A stretch of DNA of 64,000 nt from Adiantum capillus-veneris. Its lineage: Eukaryota; Streptophyta; Polypodiopsida; Polypodiales; Pteridaceae. The notes below the pieces were generated by a model that was given only the letters and a program-made list of their open reading frames with translations, ran no database searches and was not told where the DNA came from. Of the stretch, positions 24,342 through 36,500 are shown piece after piece (within the stretch, counting starts at the first letter, position 1; every line of letters begins with the position of its first letter). The stretch covers positions 151,762,793 through 151,826,792 of the forward strand of contig CM043958.1 of assembly GCA_014529385.2 (NCBI GenBank). Reading direction: 5' to 3'. A program made the translations under genes and the position numbers.

Positions 24342-24617
24342 TTATTCCCCTGAAACAATCCTTGACAAATGATCTGCTCGTTGATGTGTAGTGCCTTTTT
24401 TTACAACCATAGTGAAATCAAATTCGAGGAGAATGATGAACCATCTCATTATTCTCCCTGTGCTGCATGGCTTGTTGACCAAATACAACAAGGCTTGGTG
24501 GTCCACAAAGAACACAAACTTGTTGGCTAATAGGTAATGTCTATACTTTTTAACGGCATAGATCATTCCTAGTCCTTCTATTTCGATGGTGGTGTAATTC
24601 TTTTCTGCCATGTTCAA
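24342..24617 (-). pseudogene. RNase H domain of element N pol (C-terminal part)
   Basis: Reads MAEKNYTTIEIEGLGMIYAVKKYRHYLLANKFVFFVDHQALLYLVNKP, and then ADHLSRI. These are the 'Y...E.E.LA..YA..K.RHYL......F..DH..L..L' and 'ADxLSR' signatures of Gypsy RNase H, which removes the RNA template during cDNA synthesis. The upstream half (24,640-24,840) is readable only in other frames. Confidence 0.85.
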
Positions 24618-24847
24618 TTGTCGGCTAGCATAAGAAATAGGAAAGTCAATTTTCCCATCTCCTAGTTGAGCTAATATACAACCAATAGCAAAATTTGAAG
24701 CTTATACATGTACATGGAATACTTTATCCCAATCTGTTGCTTTCAATATTGGAGCTGAGGTGAGAGCTTGCTTAAGCTTCATGAAGGATTCTTCACACGC
24801 CTCGGTCCATTCAAAGTGCGTAATCAAGCTATACATGGGTTTTGCAA

Positions 24848-25800
24848 TTATAGCGTAGATGTAGATGAACCTTCAGTGATATCCACAATGTTCCATAAGG
24901 CTTGTACCCCCTTGACTATTGTTGGTCTAGGAAAATCAGCAATGACATGAATCTTCTCAATGTCATTAGCTATGCCATTTTTAGACACTATATGTCCAAG
25001 AATTTTTCCTTGTCTTCCCATGAATGTGCACTTTTCAGGATTTAAGCAAATCCTATAAAGTCTACATTTTTCGAATACGTTATTGAGGTGTTCAAAATGA
25101 TCAGCCCGGATTGATGAATGTACGCATAGATCATCCATATATACTTCTAAGAACTTCCTAAGATATTCTTTGAAAGCATGGCTCATCAACCTTTGAAACC
25201 TGGCTGGAGCATTAGTTAAACCAAACGGCATAACCCAATAGGCAAATATACCCCATTCTGTTGCAAAAGCAGTTTTATGTTGATCTTTCGGGTCAACCAA
25301 AAGTTGATTGTATCCCGAAAAGCCGTCTAAGAAGCTGTAAGCTTCTTTTCCTACAACTCGTTCTAAAACATGCTTAGTTATCGGAAGAGGAAAGTTGTCT
25401 CTAATGCTAGCTGCATTCACCTTTTTGAGATTAACACACACTCGTGATTTTCCATTCTTCTTGGGTACTACCACAATTGGAGACACCCAATTAGTGTGTT
25501 CAATTTCGTAAATGAATTCGGCTTCCTTTAGTTTTCCAATTTTTTCTTTTATCTTCCTGGAAAATGTTTTGTTATACGTGTATGGTCTCTATCTACTTGG
25601 TTTCGCATCATCTCTCATGGGTATGGTATGGTGACAGATTTTTGGATCAACACCCTTGAGATCCTTGTAAGACCAAGCGAAGATATCTCGGTATTCCTTT
25701 AACAAGCTCGGCAAAAGCTTTTCTTCGTCGTCTGTTAGGTCATTCGCAATGTAAGCCGGTCTAGGCTCTTCTCCTGATTAAGCCAGATCTATCCTTTTAG
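24848..25800 (-). pseudogene. Reverse transcriptase of element N
   Basis: The frame 25,486-24,848 (212 codons) carries the RT motifs in order: SPIVVVPKKNGKSRVCVNLKKVN, AYSFLDGFSGYNQ, KTAFATEWGIFAYWVMPFGL with TNAPARFQRLM, and the catalytic YMDD at 25,131-25,142, then CLNPEKCTFM and LGHIVSKNGI. Upstream (25,800-25,490) reads AYIANDLTDDEEKLLPSLLKEY and DIFAWSYKDLKGVDPKICHH with one in-frame stop, then PYTYNKTF. The catalytic core itself looks intact, so the element decayed relatively recently compared with T. Confidence 0.92.
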
Positions 25801-25828
25801 CTTTTTCAAGCCCTTCGTAGGACTCACC

Positions 25829-26646
25829 CTATTTCCATAGTTCCCTAACAAGTTGTTCAACTATGATTTTTCGATCTTGGAGAGTATACTTTTTGTAATG
25901 GGATGGAACATGCATTACATCCTTACCATCCTCTTCCGTGGTTTCCATTTCGGTTGTGTATACCTCCTTTAGAGCTTTTTTCAACTCTTGATATTTCTTT
26001 TTCCGCTCGACTCTAGTCATGAGTGGTTTCTTTTCTTGTGGTTTTTCTTGAGTACCCTTTCTTGTTTTTCTCGATGTCTGAGACATTTCTGAGTTTTTGT
26101 TTGAAGGATATCTGCCAGTTATTTTGTCCTTGACGCAATCATTAGCATCTATCTGCATCAAGAATTGTGTTTTACTGGAGACTGATGGCATAGGTCGTGT
26201 TTTCACAATTTCGGTGTCTCTCTTTAGTCTATACCATTTTTTTCTTCTTGATTTTTGGTTTGGAAAGTCAAAAAACTTTTCCTCCCCTCCTTTTAAGAGT
26301 AACTTAGCTCTCGTATGCTCTTTTCTGACCCCGAATCTTCTGAGGTAGCGAGTGTTCATCTAACTCATCAGTTGCATCGTAATAGAGGTCTGAAAAGACT
26401 TGTTGAGCTTTCATTAAGTCCTTGGGTTCCTCATCTTCGTTTCCAATGTTGAGGATTGAAATCATTTGGATGGGAATTATGGCGTAGCCATCCTCATTGA
26501 AAAATTGAGTAGACATAGACATATTCACACATACATTCATTGTTGCTAAAATTCTGAGTCCACTTGAATGGCTCAAATAAATGCTCTGGAAAGGGTTCAG
26601 GTACGTAGGCTTCGTCTGTGCATTCCCTTTCTAGGATACATTCTTC
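25829..26646 (-). pseudogene. Linker between protease 1 and RT of element N
   Basis: Minus-strand frames 26,576-26,304 and 26,359-25,829 continue each other across a frameshift. Acidic then basic low-complexity sequence ends in HVPSHYKKYTLQDRKIIVEQ, leading into the RT frame. The same stretch (KAKYKGLENTLKG in place of KKKYQELKKALKE) is recognisable in the plus-strand relic near 48,140-48,185. No catalytic motif. Confidence 0.6.
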
Positions 26647-27231
26647 TCATCTTAAACTTCCATTTTCTGAAGCTCCACACATCCAAATAGGAGTGTCTTT
26701 GTTTAACCAGGATGGGAGTTTAGTTTCAGCCGAAGAGACTGAATCAAACTCTTGGATGGGTGTTTTCAAGACATCTCTATAAGTGTGATCTTTTAGATTG
26801 ACCCTTGTTATAGATCCCACTTGCTTCAAGTACAAAGAATTGTTTCCCCAATCATGGATAAGTTGTACGTGTCGCATGAAAGGTCTTCCCAATATGATTT
26901 CATAGTTGAGTTTTTTCCCAAAGTCTACTATGGCAAAAGTGTGTTGATATTCAATTCCACAGGAATTGACTATCACTTTTTCAAGCAGCCCTAATGGTCT
27001 CTCAATGTGTCCATCAGCCAACTGCAATTTCATTCGAGTTTGTCTAATGGCTGGCTGTCCCCAGGATTCCCATACTACTTTAGTGGCTATGGCTATGCCA
27101 GCTCCACTATCCAGTATTGCCATGGTTTCAATATCATTATATTTCACTGGGAGGGTGGTGTTTCCTTCTTCCCCTTCATAATATTCTCCGACTTTGTTCA
27201 TAGGAGCTGATCGAATCTCTTTGTTTTCCAT
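26647..27231 (-). CDS. Protease 1 (retropepsin) of element N
   Basis: An open 194-codon frame. It reads GNTTLPVKYNDIETMAILDS with the active-site Asp at 27,109-27,111 (DSGAG), then QLADGHIERPLGLLEKVIVN, AIVDFGKKLNYEIILGRPFM and a downstream WGNNSLYLKQVG strand. This is a complete retropepsin fold order. Retropepsins dimerise and cut the Gag-Pol polyprotein. The frame is probably part of a longer gag-pol reading frame; its ATG may not be a real start. A decayed relative is at 47,480-47,810 (+). Confidence 0.85.
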   Translation of the reverse strand: MENKEIRSAPMNKVGEYYEGEEGNTTLPVKYNDIETMAILDSGAGIAIATKVVWESWGQPAIRQTRMKLQLADGHIERPLGLLEKVIVNSCGIEYQHTFAIVDFGKKLNYEIILGRPFMRHVQLIHDWGNNSLYLKQVGSITRVNLKDHTYRDVLKTPIQEFDSVSSAETKLPSWLNKDTPIWMCGASENGSLR

Positions 27232-28457
27232 TTCATTTTCAATTTTCCCAAATTCTTCGAGATAAACCCCGTTATCCCCACCTTCTCTAGGGTTTTCTGT
27301 AAATCATTCCATAAGTATGGTCTAAGTTTTAACAGTTCTCCCAAGGTAAGACTGCATTGGATGGGTGTAGACATGATTGAATGAATGTTGTCTACTTCTA
27401 GGGTTTGTTCAACTCCTTTTACTTGAGTGGTCTTGCATACGATGGATTCATCTTCGTTATCTCCCAAGTAAGAAGGTAATGTTTTTAATGTCAATGGTTT
27501 TGACATTCCTGAAGCTTCCGATCTGCAATCCCCATACAAGGATTGTACATCCATGTTCATATCAGAAGGTCGGTTATCCAACCACACTTCTTCTATAGGA
27601 GCTGATTTTAGAGTTAGGCTCCCATCATTGATCTCTCTTACTTTTTCCCATAAATATCTTGGCCAGTCTTCCTCTACGAATGGAATTCCGTCTAAGGCCT
27701 CTTCGCTGTCTAGCACTATAAGCTCTGGTTCGTTTGTTTCAAGGTGGGGTTCTGCCACCACATTGGATTTTGCTTTCGTTTCTTCTACCACAAGCTCTAC
27801 AGTTTTTGCAATACTTTCAAGTTTGGGCTTTTGTTTTTCCAGCATTTCTTGCGTAATTCTTATCAAATTTTGATAAGCTTCCAGCTTAGCTTCTTCCATG
27901 TTTGGAGATGGATTGTTTTTCCATTTGTTTTCCATGTTTTGGCCTACTTTAAGTCCTACTTGGTAGGCTTCCAAGGCGGCATTAATAGGCTCAAAAATTT
28001 TATCAACCAAAATGGATGATCCTCCAGATTTCACGCTTGTTTCCTTGAATTCACTGCCAGTTTCTTTCAACTTGTCTTGGACTAGCTTCTTTGCTTTCTC
28101 CTCGATTTCAACGCGTTGTTTTTGTTTTCTCATTTCATATCTTTTGCTTCTGCTCCTTTTGATTTTTTGAGAAGAAACTTTCGTATTTTCCGAATCATCA
28201 TGGGAGTTGTGTTTCTTTTTCTTTGCCTGGGCTTTAGTGATTACCTTGATTGGAACAATCGGTTCACTCTCTGATGAGCTACTAGGCATCACTTGGACTA
28301 CATTTACTACGGTTTTACTCTTTTTCAAAGGATTTTTAGGACAATCTTCCAAAAAATGTCCTCCCTTTTTGCAACATTTGTATGCAATAGGCTTCAATTG
28401 GTTTGAGGTTTTTGTCACGCTCTGGACATTCGTTTTTCCAATGGTCATCAGCACCAC
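27198..28457 (-). CDS. Gag-pol spacer region of element N (charged, after zinc knuckles)
   Basis: A 419-codon open frame. It begins in the second zinc-knuckle remnant (GGHFLEDCPKNPL), followed by Lys/Ser-rich sequence, a helix-rich stretch (LEAYQVGLKVGQNMENKW, EEAKLEAYQNLIRITQEMLE), an acidic stretch and SLTLGELLKLRPYLWNDLQ. No enzyme motif. The plus-strand relic at 46,720-46,900 repeats the KLKEYQNLVHITQELLD helix, so the spacer is a family trait. Its end overlaps the next frame (protease 1) by 34 bases, suggesting a frameshift lesion or programmed shift between them. Confidence 0.6.
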   Translation of the reverse strand: MVLMTIGKTNVQSVTKTSNQLKPIAYKCCKKGGHFLEDCPKNPLKKSKTVVNVVQVMPSSSSESEPIVPIKVITKAQAKKKKHNSHDDSENTKVSSQKIKRSRSKRYEMRKQKQRVEIEEKAKKLVQDKLKETGSEFKETSVKSGGSSILVDKIFEPINAALEAYQVGLKVGQNMENKWKNNPSPNMEEAKLEAYQNLIRITQEMLEKQKPKLESIAKTVELVVEETKAKSNVVAEPHLETNEPELIVLDSEEALDGIPFVEEDWPRYLWEKVREINDGSLTLKSAPIEEVWLDNRPSDMNMDVQSLYGDCRSEASGMSKPLTLKTLPSYLGDNEDESIVCKTTQVKGVEQTLEVDNIHSIMSTPIQCSLTLGELLKLRPYLWNDLQKTLEKVGITGFISKNLGKLKMKWKTKRFDQLL

Positions 28458-30634
28458 AGTTATAACAGTTTCATGTTCTAAGCTTCATCATGGGTCTTCC
28501 CATGGGATGTCTGACACCTTGATTAGCTACATAATACATCTCTAGTGGAGCATAAGTCACGATTTCTTCCATTGGTGGTGGATGTGGATTATATAAATCT
28601 CCCTCTACCATTACTGTAGATAGACTAGGCTCTGCATAGGGTGTAACAGGCACTAATGCTTGTTCATCTATGACTCCTTCAAAGTGCATGTACTTTACAA
28701 GCACTGCATTATGTCCTGAATACGGAGGTTGTTGTTCCAACACAGGTTGAGGTCTTTCCATACCCATTGGTGGTCTTTGAGCTTGGGCCATATTAGGCTG
28801 ATATCTGTACATGGGTTGTCCTTGTGGCCTCATGGTCACGTACTGAACATTCCCATCATACTTTGATCTAAAGTAGCACTCCTGGGTCTATGGTTGGTCC
28901 ATTTACCCTCGATTGCACACCATTTTTGTGGCCTAATTGGTTGTCCTTATGGAGGTATCCCTTGTCCTGGTCCTCTCATAGATGCTTTTTGCATGTTGTT
29001 CATCATGTCGTTCATCCTTTTTAGCATATCTTCTATGGTTGAGAATGATGGTGCAGCAACTGTCCCCACTTGTGCTGGTTTAGTGGATGATGTTTTCTCG
29101 CTTTGGTGATCCTTAGGGACATCTTCTTCGTTGAAATCTCACAATTCTCCCCTAGGTCAATAGCATCAAATACACACGCTTCTAGGGTTGTATGCTTTTT
29201 ACTACAGAGGATAGCATGAAGTTCTTTTTTTAGCAATCCCTCCAAAAACAAAGATACAAGTCGTTCTTCTGCAGGTATCTCCATCTCTGGGCATCTGGCA
29301 ATGTATTGTTTCATTCGAGTTGCACAATCCCTAACATACTCACCATGTTTCTGTTTAAATCTGTAGATTTCAGCTACCGTATTATGTTTGATCCCCGTTT
29401 TGGAACAAGCAGCTACTACAAATCCTTGAGCTAATGTATTCAAGTCCATGATTGACCTTGGTGGAACGTTTTGGAACCATGCCAACGCTTTTCTTTCTAA
29501 TGTTATTCCAAACCCCTCGAATTGAGTATGGAAATCGAATATACGCTCTGCTCTTAGCACTTGCTTAAAGCTTGCTAAGTGGTTGTATGAATTCCCTGAT
29601 CCACTGTATTTCTTGACCCATTTTTGAAAATCAAATGGTCTGACGCGTCTGTTTGGTTCAACTCCAGGTCTTCTGCGAGTTGGTCCTGTTCCGAGCCCTT
29701 CAAACCAATCTGTTGGAAATAGTGACTCATGTAGCCCTGGACTGCTGGTCTTAGTGTCACCTGGTTTTCTACGTGATGAGATGGTTTTTGGTTTCTTCAC
29801 ATTTCTCTCAACAGATGATCTCTCACGGTGTTCATCTCTTGGAATTGTTTCTGGTCCTTGCCCCAATATCCAATCCCGTATGGAATACCCTTGGTATTTG
29901 GTTTGTTCTACCTCCTCGGGAGTCATCATAACAAAGTTGTTGTTATAAAAATCCCTAAACAGGTAGTTTGGTAGGTATACCGATCCCTTATCTTTGATCT
30001 TGAAGATAAAGATGATCTTCATGGCCGTTAATTGTCCTGGTTTGGCATGAGAAGTCCACAGAAGATCTTTTATGTTTCTATCTTTCCAACAATAGACTCT
30101 GATCCTAGGATTATCCATACTTAGCCGTTTTAAAGGCTTCAAGTCTACTTGATCGTATCCCTCGAATTCTAAAGTTGGTGGTCCTTCTTTTGCTAACATA
30201 TCTGGGATTATGGTGTCTACTTCGAACCCCCATTTGTCTATCACGTCTGGATTTTCGACTTGTAAATACTGAGTTCCATTTCGATCCATGTACATTTTTC
30301 CTTGTTTGTTTGCCCTAACCTCTTCTTCGAACTCAATACCATGGTCATCAATGCAAATAGCATACTCCTCGTTAGGGTCTAAGTAAACCAAGACTCCATG
30401 ACGGTTAGTCTTGTAAAAAGATAGTATATGCTTATAGCGCACTGTCGTTCCGGTTTCCGAGTGAGTCGAGTAAGAAGACATTTCGGATGTTGAATCTGAA
30501 AAAGTGTATGGGATTTCTTCAGGAATTGTGTGCAAGGAATTTCCTTGATTCACGCTTTCTTCGGTAGATACTCTACTGGAGGTTTCTCTGAGTATGCCCT
30601 GCTTTCCTAGTACACGACCAGATCTAAGGTTCAT
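28426..30634 (-). pseudogene. Gag of element N
   Basis: The main frame 30,634-29,033 (533 codons) starts MNLRSGRVLGKQ, a start common to large plant Gypsy gags. It contains the gag core (AERIFDFHTQFEGFG, ERKALAWFQNVPPRSIMDL, FKQKHGEYVRDCATRMKQYI, LVSLFLEGLLKKELHAIL). After a frameshift at ~29,100 it continues as a Pro/Met/Gln-rich part (28,839-28,471) and then a CCHC zinc knuckle (C-YN-C-GADD-H-WKNE-C) at 28,426-28,468, with a second knuckle just beyond in another frame. Gag forms the particle and binds the RNA. Confidence 0.88.
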
Positions 30635-31040
30635 ATAGACTTATGAAGCCTTGGATAGAGTACTCACCTTTGGATTGACTTGTTGTCAATTTCCTACTTG
30701 ATTCAATTGCAACTTTCTGTCAAGCCACTGATTCCTCGTCTGCAACCTGATCCTTGTACAAATTTGATCAAGTTAGCTATTCTTCTATAAATACAGTAGA
30801 TTTTTGCTACTCTCGTGATTGGTCTTTGTGTATCACTTCAAATCGAGCTATGAGAGTCAAAATTTGACTTTTAAATTCGACTTTAGCAAAATATCAAAGG
30901 TTTGATCTGCAGCCTGTAAACTGAGTGTACATGTATCAATTTTAATCTGATTGAACCCAAAATTGCCTTGTGGCTTTATATTATGTTGGTCTATCATTGT
31001 ATAAGTTCAGAGTCAAAATTGATGTCTCTGGATAGTAGAA

Positions 31041-32060
31041 GTAAATAATCACGATTATTTACTTTTGTCAGTTTTTTTTACTTTTTTTATTGGTTTGGCA
31101 GGTATACAACTTGTTAGAGTCCCTGGACAAGTTTCAACAAGTTTGAACAAAATTTGATCAAGTTTATCAACTATTTCGTGTCCACAGACTCTGATTTTGA
31201 GAAACTGGCTTAAGTCTCAATTTTGGGATTCAAATTTCACCAAAATGGATCTGTGGGGTCTACTTGATGTGCTTGACCTTGTGGTCTACTCAAATTTTCA
31301 AAATCATCAAGTTTTGAAGCAGATGTAAATAATCGTGATTATTTACTTCAGCTAGTTTTTTGTAAGTTTTTGCCCCAACTTTGACAGAGATCTGTTAAGC
31401 TCCTTTAGTTGAGGTCACTAGCCAAGTTTCATCAAGTTTGGACAATTTTTTGTCAAATGGTCAACAATTATCTATCCGCAGACTCTGTCCGCATACTAAC
31501 TTTGCAATTTTAGTTGCAAATTTCAATCTAGTGATCCAAATCTTACCAAATTTGGTTTATGGACTTATTGCAACATGGTGAAACTAGTGGTATACTGACT
31601 TGGTCAAAAATGTTGAAAAATAGGGCAGATGTAAATAATCGTGATTATGTACTTTTGACAAATTTTTACAAATTTTTGGTCAACTGAGCATGTACACATG
31701 TTTATCACATCAACATAAGCCTATGAATCAAATTTCAACAAGTTCGGATAGATTTTCCTCCAATTTATACTCAAGATTCAAAAAGTCGGTACAAACTTTA
31801 GTTTTTACCCAGTTTTTTGCCAATTTAGTGATCCAAATCTCTTGGGCTTTTACAAAAGTTGTTTGTGAACATGCAATGAGTCAATGGTGTGAACCTTGGT
31901 AAATTTGGAGCAGAAAGTTAATAATCGCGATTATTAACTTTAGACTTGAAATGAGCACTTTTTTGCAATTTTCTCAAAGACAGTCTTTATATGGGCTATT
32001 TTAAGCCTATGAATGTCAAGACTTAATTTGGCCTAAAATGTCAAGACAAAGTAAATAATC
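31041..32060. repeat. 5' palindrome array of element N (four cores and a half-core)
   Basis: Cores at 31,041-31,062, 31,325-31,346, 31,631-31,652 and 31,917-31,938, starts 284, 306 and 286 bp apart, then a half-core at 32,051-32,060. The last full core is a perfect palindrome (GTTAATAATCG plus its reverse complement); the others differ at the central CG or at one arm base. Spacers share phrases such as 'CAAGTTT.AACAA' and 'CAGACTCTG' but are much more diverged than the cores, so these look like old ~290-bp tandem units with a constrained centre. Confidence 0.85.
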
Positions 32061-32634
32061 TGAGTTTTGGCCCAACTCTTGAAATTTTTACCTCGAAGTG
32101 TCTTTGAGCTTACCAACTGGTTCAGACAACTCTTAGGCTTACTCTCCAGTTGGATTGAGTGGATTCGAATCTTTTCAAGCTATTTCTAACCGTCGACCTG
32201 AAATTCTGCAACTTCCAATAACAACTCACACTTGATTCTTTCAGAGAGAGCAATGTTTTGAAATCCACCTCGGATCCTACTTACCCTACTCCTAGATTCT
32301 CATGCAATGGGGTTGTGGAAAGTGTCCACAAATACTCGTTTTTTCTTGTTTTTTCTTGTTTTTTCTTGTTTTTTATATGTTTTTCAGACCTTGATCTTAA
32401 GATTTGTCTTGTCTACCAATCATTCTCCAAATTCTAATCTAAATCTACAATCCTATACTCACAAAGGTACTCAGCAAGTATAATTACTTCCAAGCTACCT
32501 CTACACAACAAAACACGACAATCTTAAGCTATGCGGTTTCTAAAAGAAAGTTTTGAACTCTAGGCGAACCTATAGGAAGTTAAAGGACAACTACATAGAC
32601 TCTCATGTTCTTCCCTAGTTTAGGTCTCTTCGGT

Positions 32635-32651
32635 CCCCGACAGTGGAGCCA
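32635..32651 (-). other. Primer-binding site of element N
   Basis: The minus strand reads TGGCTCCACTGTCGGGG two bases after the 5' LTR. TGGC..C...G.CGGG is like the PBS of plant Gypsy elements primed by tRNA-Asp, with mismatches; the tRNA assignment is inference. Confidence 0.65.
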
Positions 32652-32653
32652 AA

Positions 32654-33563
32654 TGTGGGACGCATGTCTAACCACACCATCCTATCTTACTGCAGTATTA
32701 GCGAGAACCACGATTAATTTGTCAAACCATGGGACGAAGCTGACTCGACTAGTGCATAGAGGCTACAAGAGGTTGTCAATCTCTTGGAAAACAACTAACA
32801 ACTTGCATCTAACTCAAGCTACACTCAAGTAATTGAAATCACCAAAAGCCAATCGCTCATCGGCAAGCAAATCACATCCGTTACAGCATCTAATGACATC
32901 CAAATGTTACGAAACTTCTAGGACAAGTTTATAAGACCTAAGCACACATGCTTATGGTCTCAAATCCCACTTTAGGTCAAGTTCCAAAATCGCGATTATT
33001 AACAGTAGTGGATTTTTGACCTAGTCATTTTCGACCTAGAATGCATCTAAATGCTTAGCAATGATGCCCTAAAACCCCGCCTATGCTTAGTTTTTTTTTT
33101 TAAGTGTAAATTCCTAGTTATGATGAAATTAGGTCGCGGGTCGGCGACGCCAAAAGCTACGAAATACTGTGAATGGATTACGTCAATGCGTAGAGCTCTT
33201 ACCTGCGGGTGCAATGCAACAAACGCAATCGTAATGTGACAACCAGAGAGGGGGTAGGAAGCGCGAGAAGGAGAGAAGTGAGCGCCGTTAGCTCACGCTG
33301 TGTATTTCTTATCCAAAAACTTACAAAAAATGGCTTTTATACCTTAGCCAAGGTTTTTGCGTGGTCAAAACTAATAATCTGGAGTTCTACCAAAGCTGGG
33401 TGATGATTGGCTGATAAGATCTAGAAGTTTGTAGCCCCAGCTCATTAATTACAGAGTTTATCCGAGAAAATAGGAGTAACAATATTCCCGATTTATCAAA
33501 ATAATAAATGTTTTACAAAGAGCTCCGAAAAATGGTGTCTGTGTTATCTTATTGCTGCTAACA
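32654..33563 (-). repeat. 5' LTR of element N
   Basis: Partner of 14,715-15,635. TATAAAA on the minus strand at 33,335-33,341 is the likely core promoter. It contains a half-palindrome core (AATCGCGATTATTAAC, 32,988-33,003). Beyond 33,563 the T pol frame resumes at once. Confidence 0.93.
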
Positions 33564-33564
33564 A

Positions 33565-36500
33565 GCAATTGAACATCAGGGAGTGAATGGACAATTTTCA
33601 GTGATTCAGACCCCAACAGAGTATCAAGGTAACCATTTTACCTTATTGATTGATTCAAGGAGTACACATTCTTTAATATCTTAGGTACATCAAAAACCTC
33701 ATGCTTGAACACCCTGATACAAACCTTACGGTAGAATTAGCTACGGGTAGGAAGGTTAGATCTTCTACTTTAGTGGGTAACTTGAATTTTGTTTTGGATA
33801 GTCATAATTCTTCTGCGAACTTCAAAGTCTTACCCATAGGAATCTATGATGGAATCCTAGAAATGGATTGGCTTGAAGCCAATGATGCTCACATACATTG
33901 TAAAGACGCTTCATTGACTTTTGAAAATGACCAAAGCTCTAGGGTTATACTTACTGGGAAGCGGGGAAAGACTAAGCTCAGACTAGTGAACTTTACCAAA
34001 CTTATGAAGAGTCATAGGAAAATAAAAGGATTTACACAGTAAAGCTTAACCTAAGGAGAAAAAAATAGATTCACCTAAACCCGAATGGATAACAAAATTT
34101 GATGATGTATTTCCCGAAGAACTTTCACACAAGCGTGATGTTGATCATGCAATAGAGCTTACTCCAGGAGCTCAACCAGTTGCCCATAGACTTTACAAAA
34201 TGTCAGTACCTGAATCTACGGAATGCAAGGAGCAATTAACTCAACTTCTTGAACAAGCCTTCATTCGACCCAGCATTTTTCCATGGAGTACTCTTGTTCT
34301 CTTTAATTGAAAGAAGGATGGTACTCTACGTCTTTGTATTGATTGTCGTGGATTGAACCAGCTAACAGTCAAGAATAAGTATGCAATACCAAGGATTGAT
34401 GGACTGCTTGACCAATTACATGGAGATTCTATTCTCACAAAAATTGATCTTAAGTCAAGGTATTATCAAATCCGAATTAAGGAGGAAGACATACCAAAGA
34501 CTAGATTTAATACTCGTTTTGGACATTATGAATTTACACTTATGCCTTTTAGACTTACCAATGCTCCTACAACTTTTAATCATCTCATGATCGATGCGTT
34601 CTGAGAGCATCTTGATGATTTTTTTCTTGTCTTCTTTGATGGTATCCTGGTTCACTTAAGAAATAGAGAAGAACATGAACAACATGTACAACAAGTACTT
34701 GAACTTCTCCGTCAAAATCAATTTTATGCCAAACGTAGCAAATGCACCTTCTTCACTGACAAAGTGGAATATTTGGGATTTATTGTATCCAAGGATGGTG
34801 TTTCTACTGACCCAAGTAAGATCGAAGCTGTTATAGCTTGGCCTATACCAAAATCAGTACGAGAAGTACGTGGCTTTCTTGGTTTAACAGGATGGTATCG
34901 TATATTTATTCAAGGCTACACTAAGATTGCATCTCCATTGACTAATACGCTTAAGAAGGCTAAATTGTTTACTTGGAATGAACGTGCTCAAGCTAGTTTT
35001 AAAAAACTCAAAGAAGCTTTAGTGACTGCTCCAATTTTACAGCTTCTAGACTTCTCAAAGACATTCACTGTGCTCACTGATGCAAGTGGACAAGCAATTG
35101 GTAGCGTTCTATCTCAAGATGGAAAACTAGTAGCTAATGAATCTTGTAAGTTACGTGTACATGAGTTAAATTATCCTACACACGACTTGGAGTTATTGTC
35201 CGTTGTGCATGCTCTTAAAGTATGGTGACATTATCTTCTTGGAAGGAGATTTGAACTACATACCGACCATAAAAGCCTGAAGTAGATCTACACCCAACCT
35301 GACCTTAATATGCGGCAACAAAGATGGATGGAGTTGTTATGTGAATATGATTTTGGAATTGAATATAAACCTGGGAAGGAAAATCTTGTGGCTGATGCCT
35401 TAAGCCAGAAGAGTGTTGTAGGGGCTGTCACGACCTCTACTACTTCTTTAATTGATCTTATTCAAGAAGGTATGACTCAGGACCCGTCTTACATAAAAAT
35501 CCAGTACTTGATGAACTTAAATAATCGCACAGAGAAGCAGGAAAGGCAAATCAAAGGCTTCCATGTTGAAGGAGATGACCTTTACTTCGGTAATCGTCTT
35601 TGTATTCCAAATCAAGGTGAAATCAAACTTCAAATATTACAGGAAGCTCATGATATACCTATAGCAGGACATCCAGGATACATTAAGACTTATTCTACTG
35701 TAAGAAAGAGTTTCTTTTGGTCAAGGCTAAAGCATGATGTGTTGAACTATGTTACAAGATGCTTAATATGTCAACGTATTAAAGCTGAACGAAGTGGATA
35801 CCCTGGTAAGATTCAACCTATTGATGCTCCACAAATGAAATAGGAATGCATATCCATGGATTTTATTATAGGACTTCCTACATCTTTGGGATATGACTCT
35901 ATTTTTGTGGTTGTTGATATGCTTACAAAAATGACCCATTTATCTCCAGTCAAGACAAATTTTACGACTAAGGATATAGCTCAAGTATTCATGAAAGGTG
36001 TTTTCATGTATCATAGTTTACCTCGCCGGGTAATTTTATCGTGACACGAAGTTCACCTCGACTTTTTTGGAGGCCTTATTCTCAGCTACAGGAACCCAGT
36101 TAGCCTTTAGTATTGCTTATCATCCTCAGACTGATGGGCAAACAGAAAAAACAAATCAAATCATTGAAGACATATTAAGAGCTTATTCTATGCATGAGCA
36201 GAGCAAATGGACTAGATATTTGTATTTGGTTGAATTTGTGTATAATTCCTCATTCCAACGCTCAATTGCAATGTCTCCTTTTCAAGCATTGTATGGACAA
36301 GAGTGTCTTACTCCACTCAAATCGACATACCCTCTCATACGAGTTCAAGCATCCAAAGAAATGTTGGATGAAATGCAACTACAAACCGATCTTATACGGC
36401 AGGATATTAAGACTGCTCAAGATAGGTAGAAGAGTTATGCTGGCCCTAAACGATCTATCAGACTTTTTGAAGAGGGCGATATGGTATTTCTAAGAGTAAA

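Larger units (their letters stand above)
30640..32653. other. 5' leader of element N
   Basis: About 2 kb between the 5' LTR and gag without coding signal. It holds the 5' palindrome array (31,041-31,938) and, near 32,337-32,375, a 14-bp tandem repeat of TTTTTTCTTG-type units. Long leaders are usual in giant Gypsy elements. Confidence 0.7.
14715..33563 (-). mobile_element. Element N: ~18.8 kb Ty3/Gypsy retrotransposon with two retropepsin-like domains and an extra 3' ORF
   Basis: It is bounded by LTRs at 14,715-15,635 (3') and 32,654-33,563 (5'), both reading TG...CA on either strand. On the minus strand: PBS (32,635-32,651), ~2 kb leader with a palindrome array, gag, protease 1, RT, RNase H, integrase, protease-2-like domain, basic tail, second palindrome array, ORF3, polypurine tract, LTR. 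The integrase style (GIDFVGP...DYLAKWAEA...YHPQANGQ) and absence of a chromodomain suggest the non-chromoviral Athila/Tat/Ogre side of Gypsy (inference). It is inserted in gag-pol of element T, which continues on both sides. Flanking 5-mers are TTCAA and AGCAA, an imperfect match (3 of 5). The LTRs look about 95% alike in the first 120 bp by eye. Several stops and frameshifts in pol show it is no longer autonomous. Confidence 0.9.
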
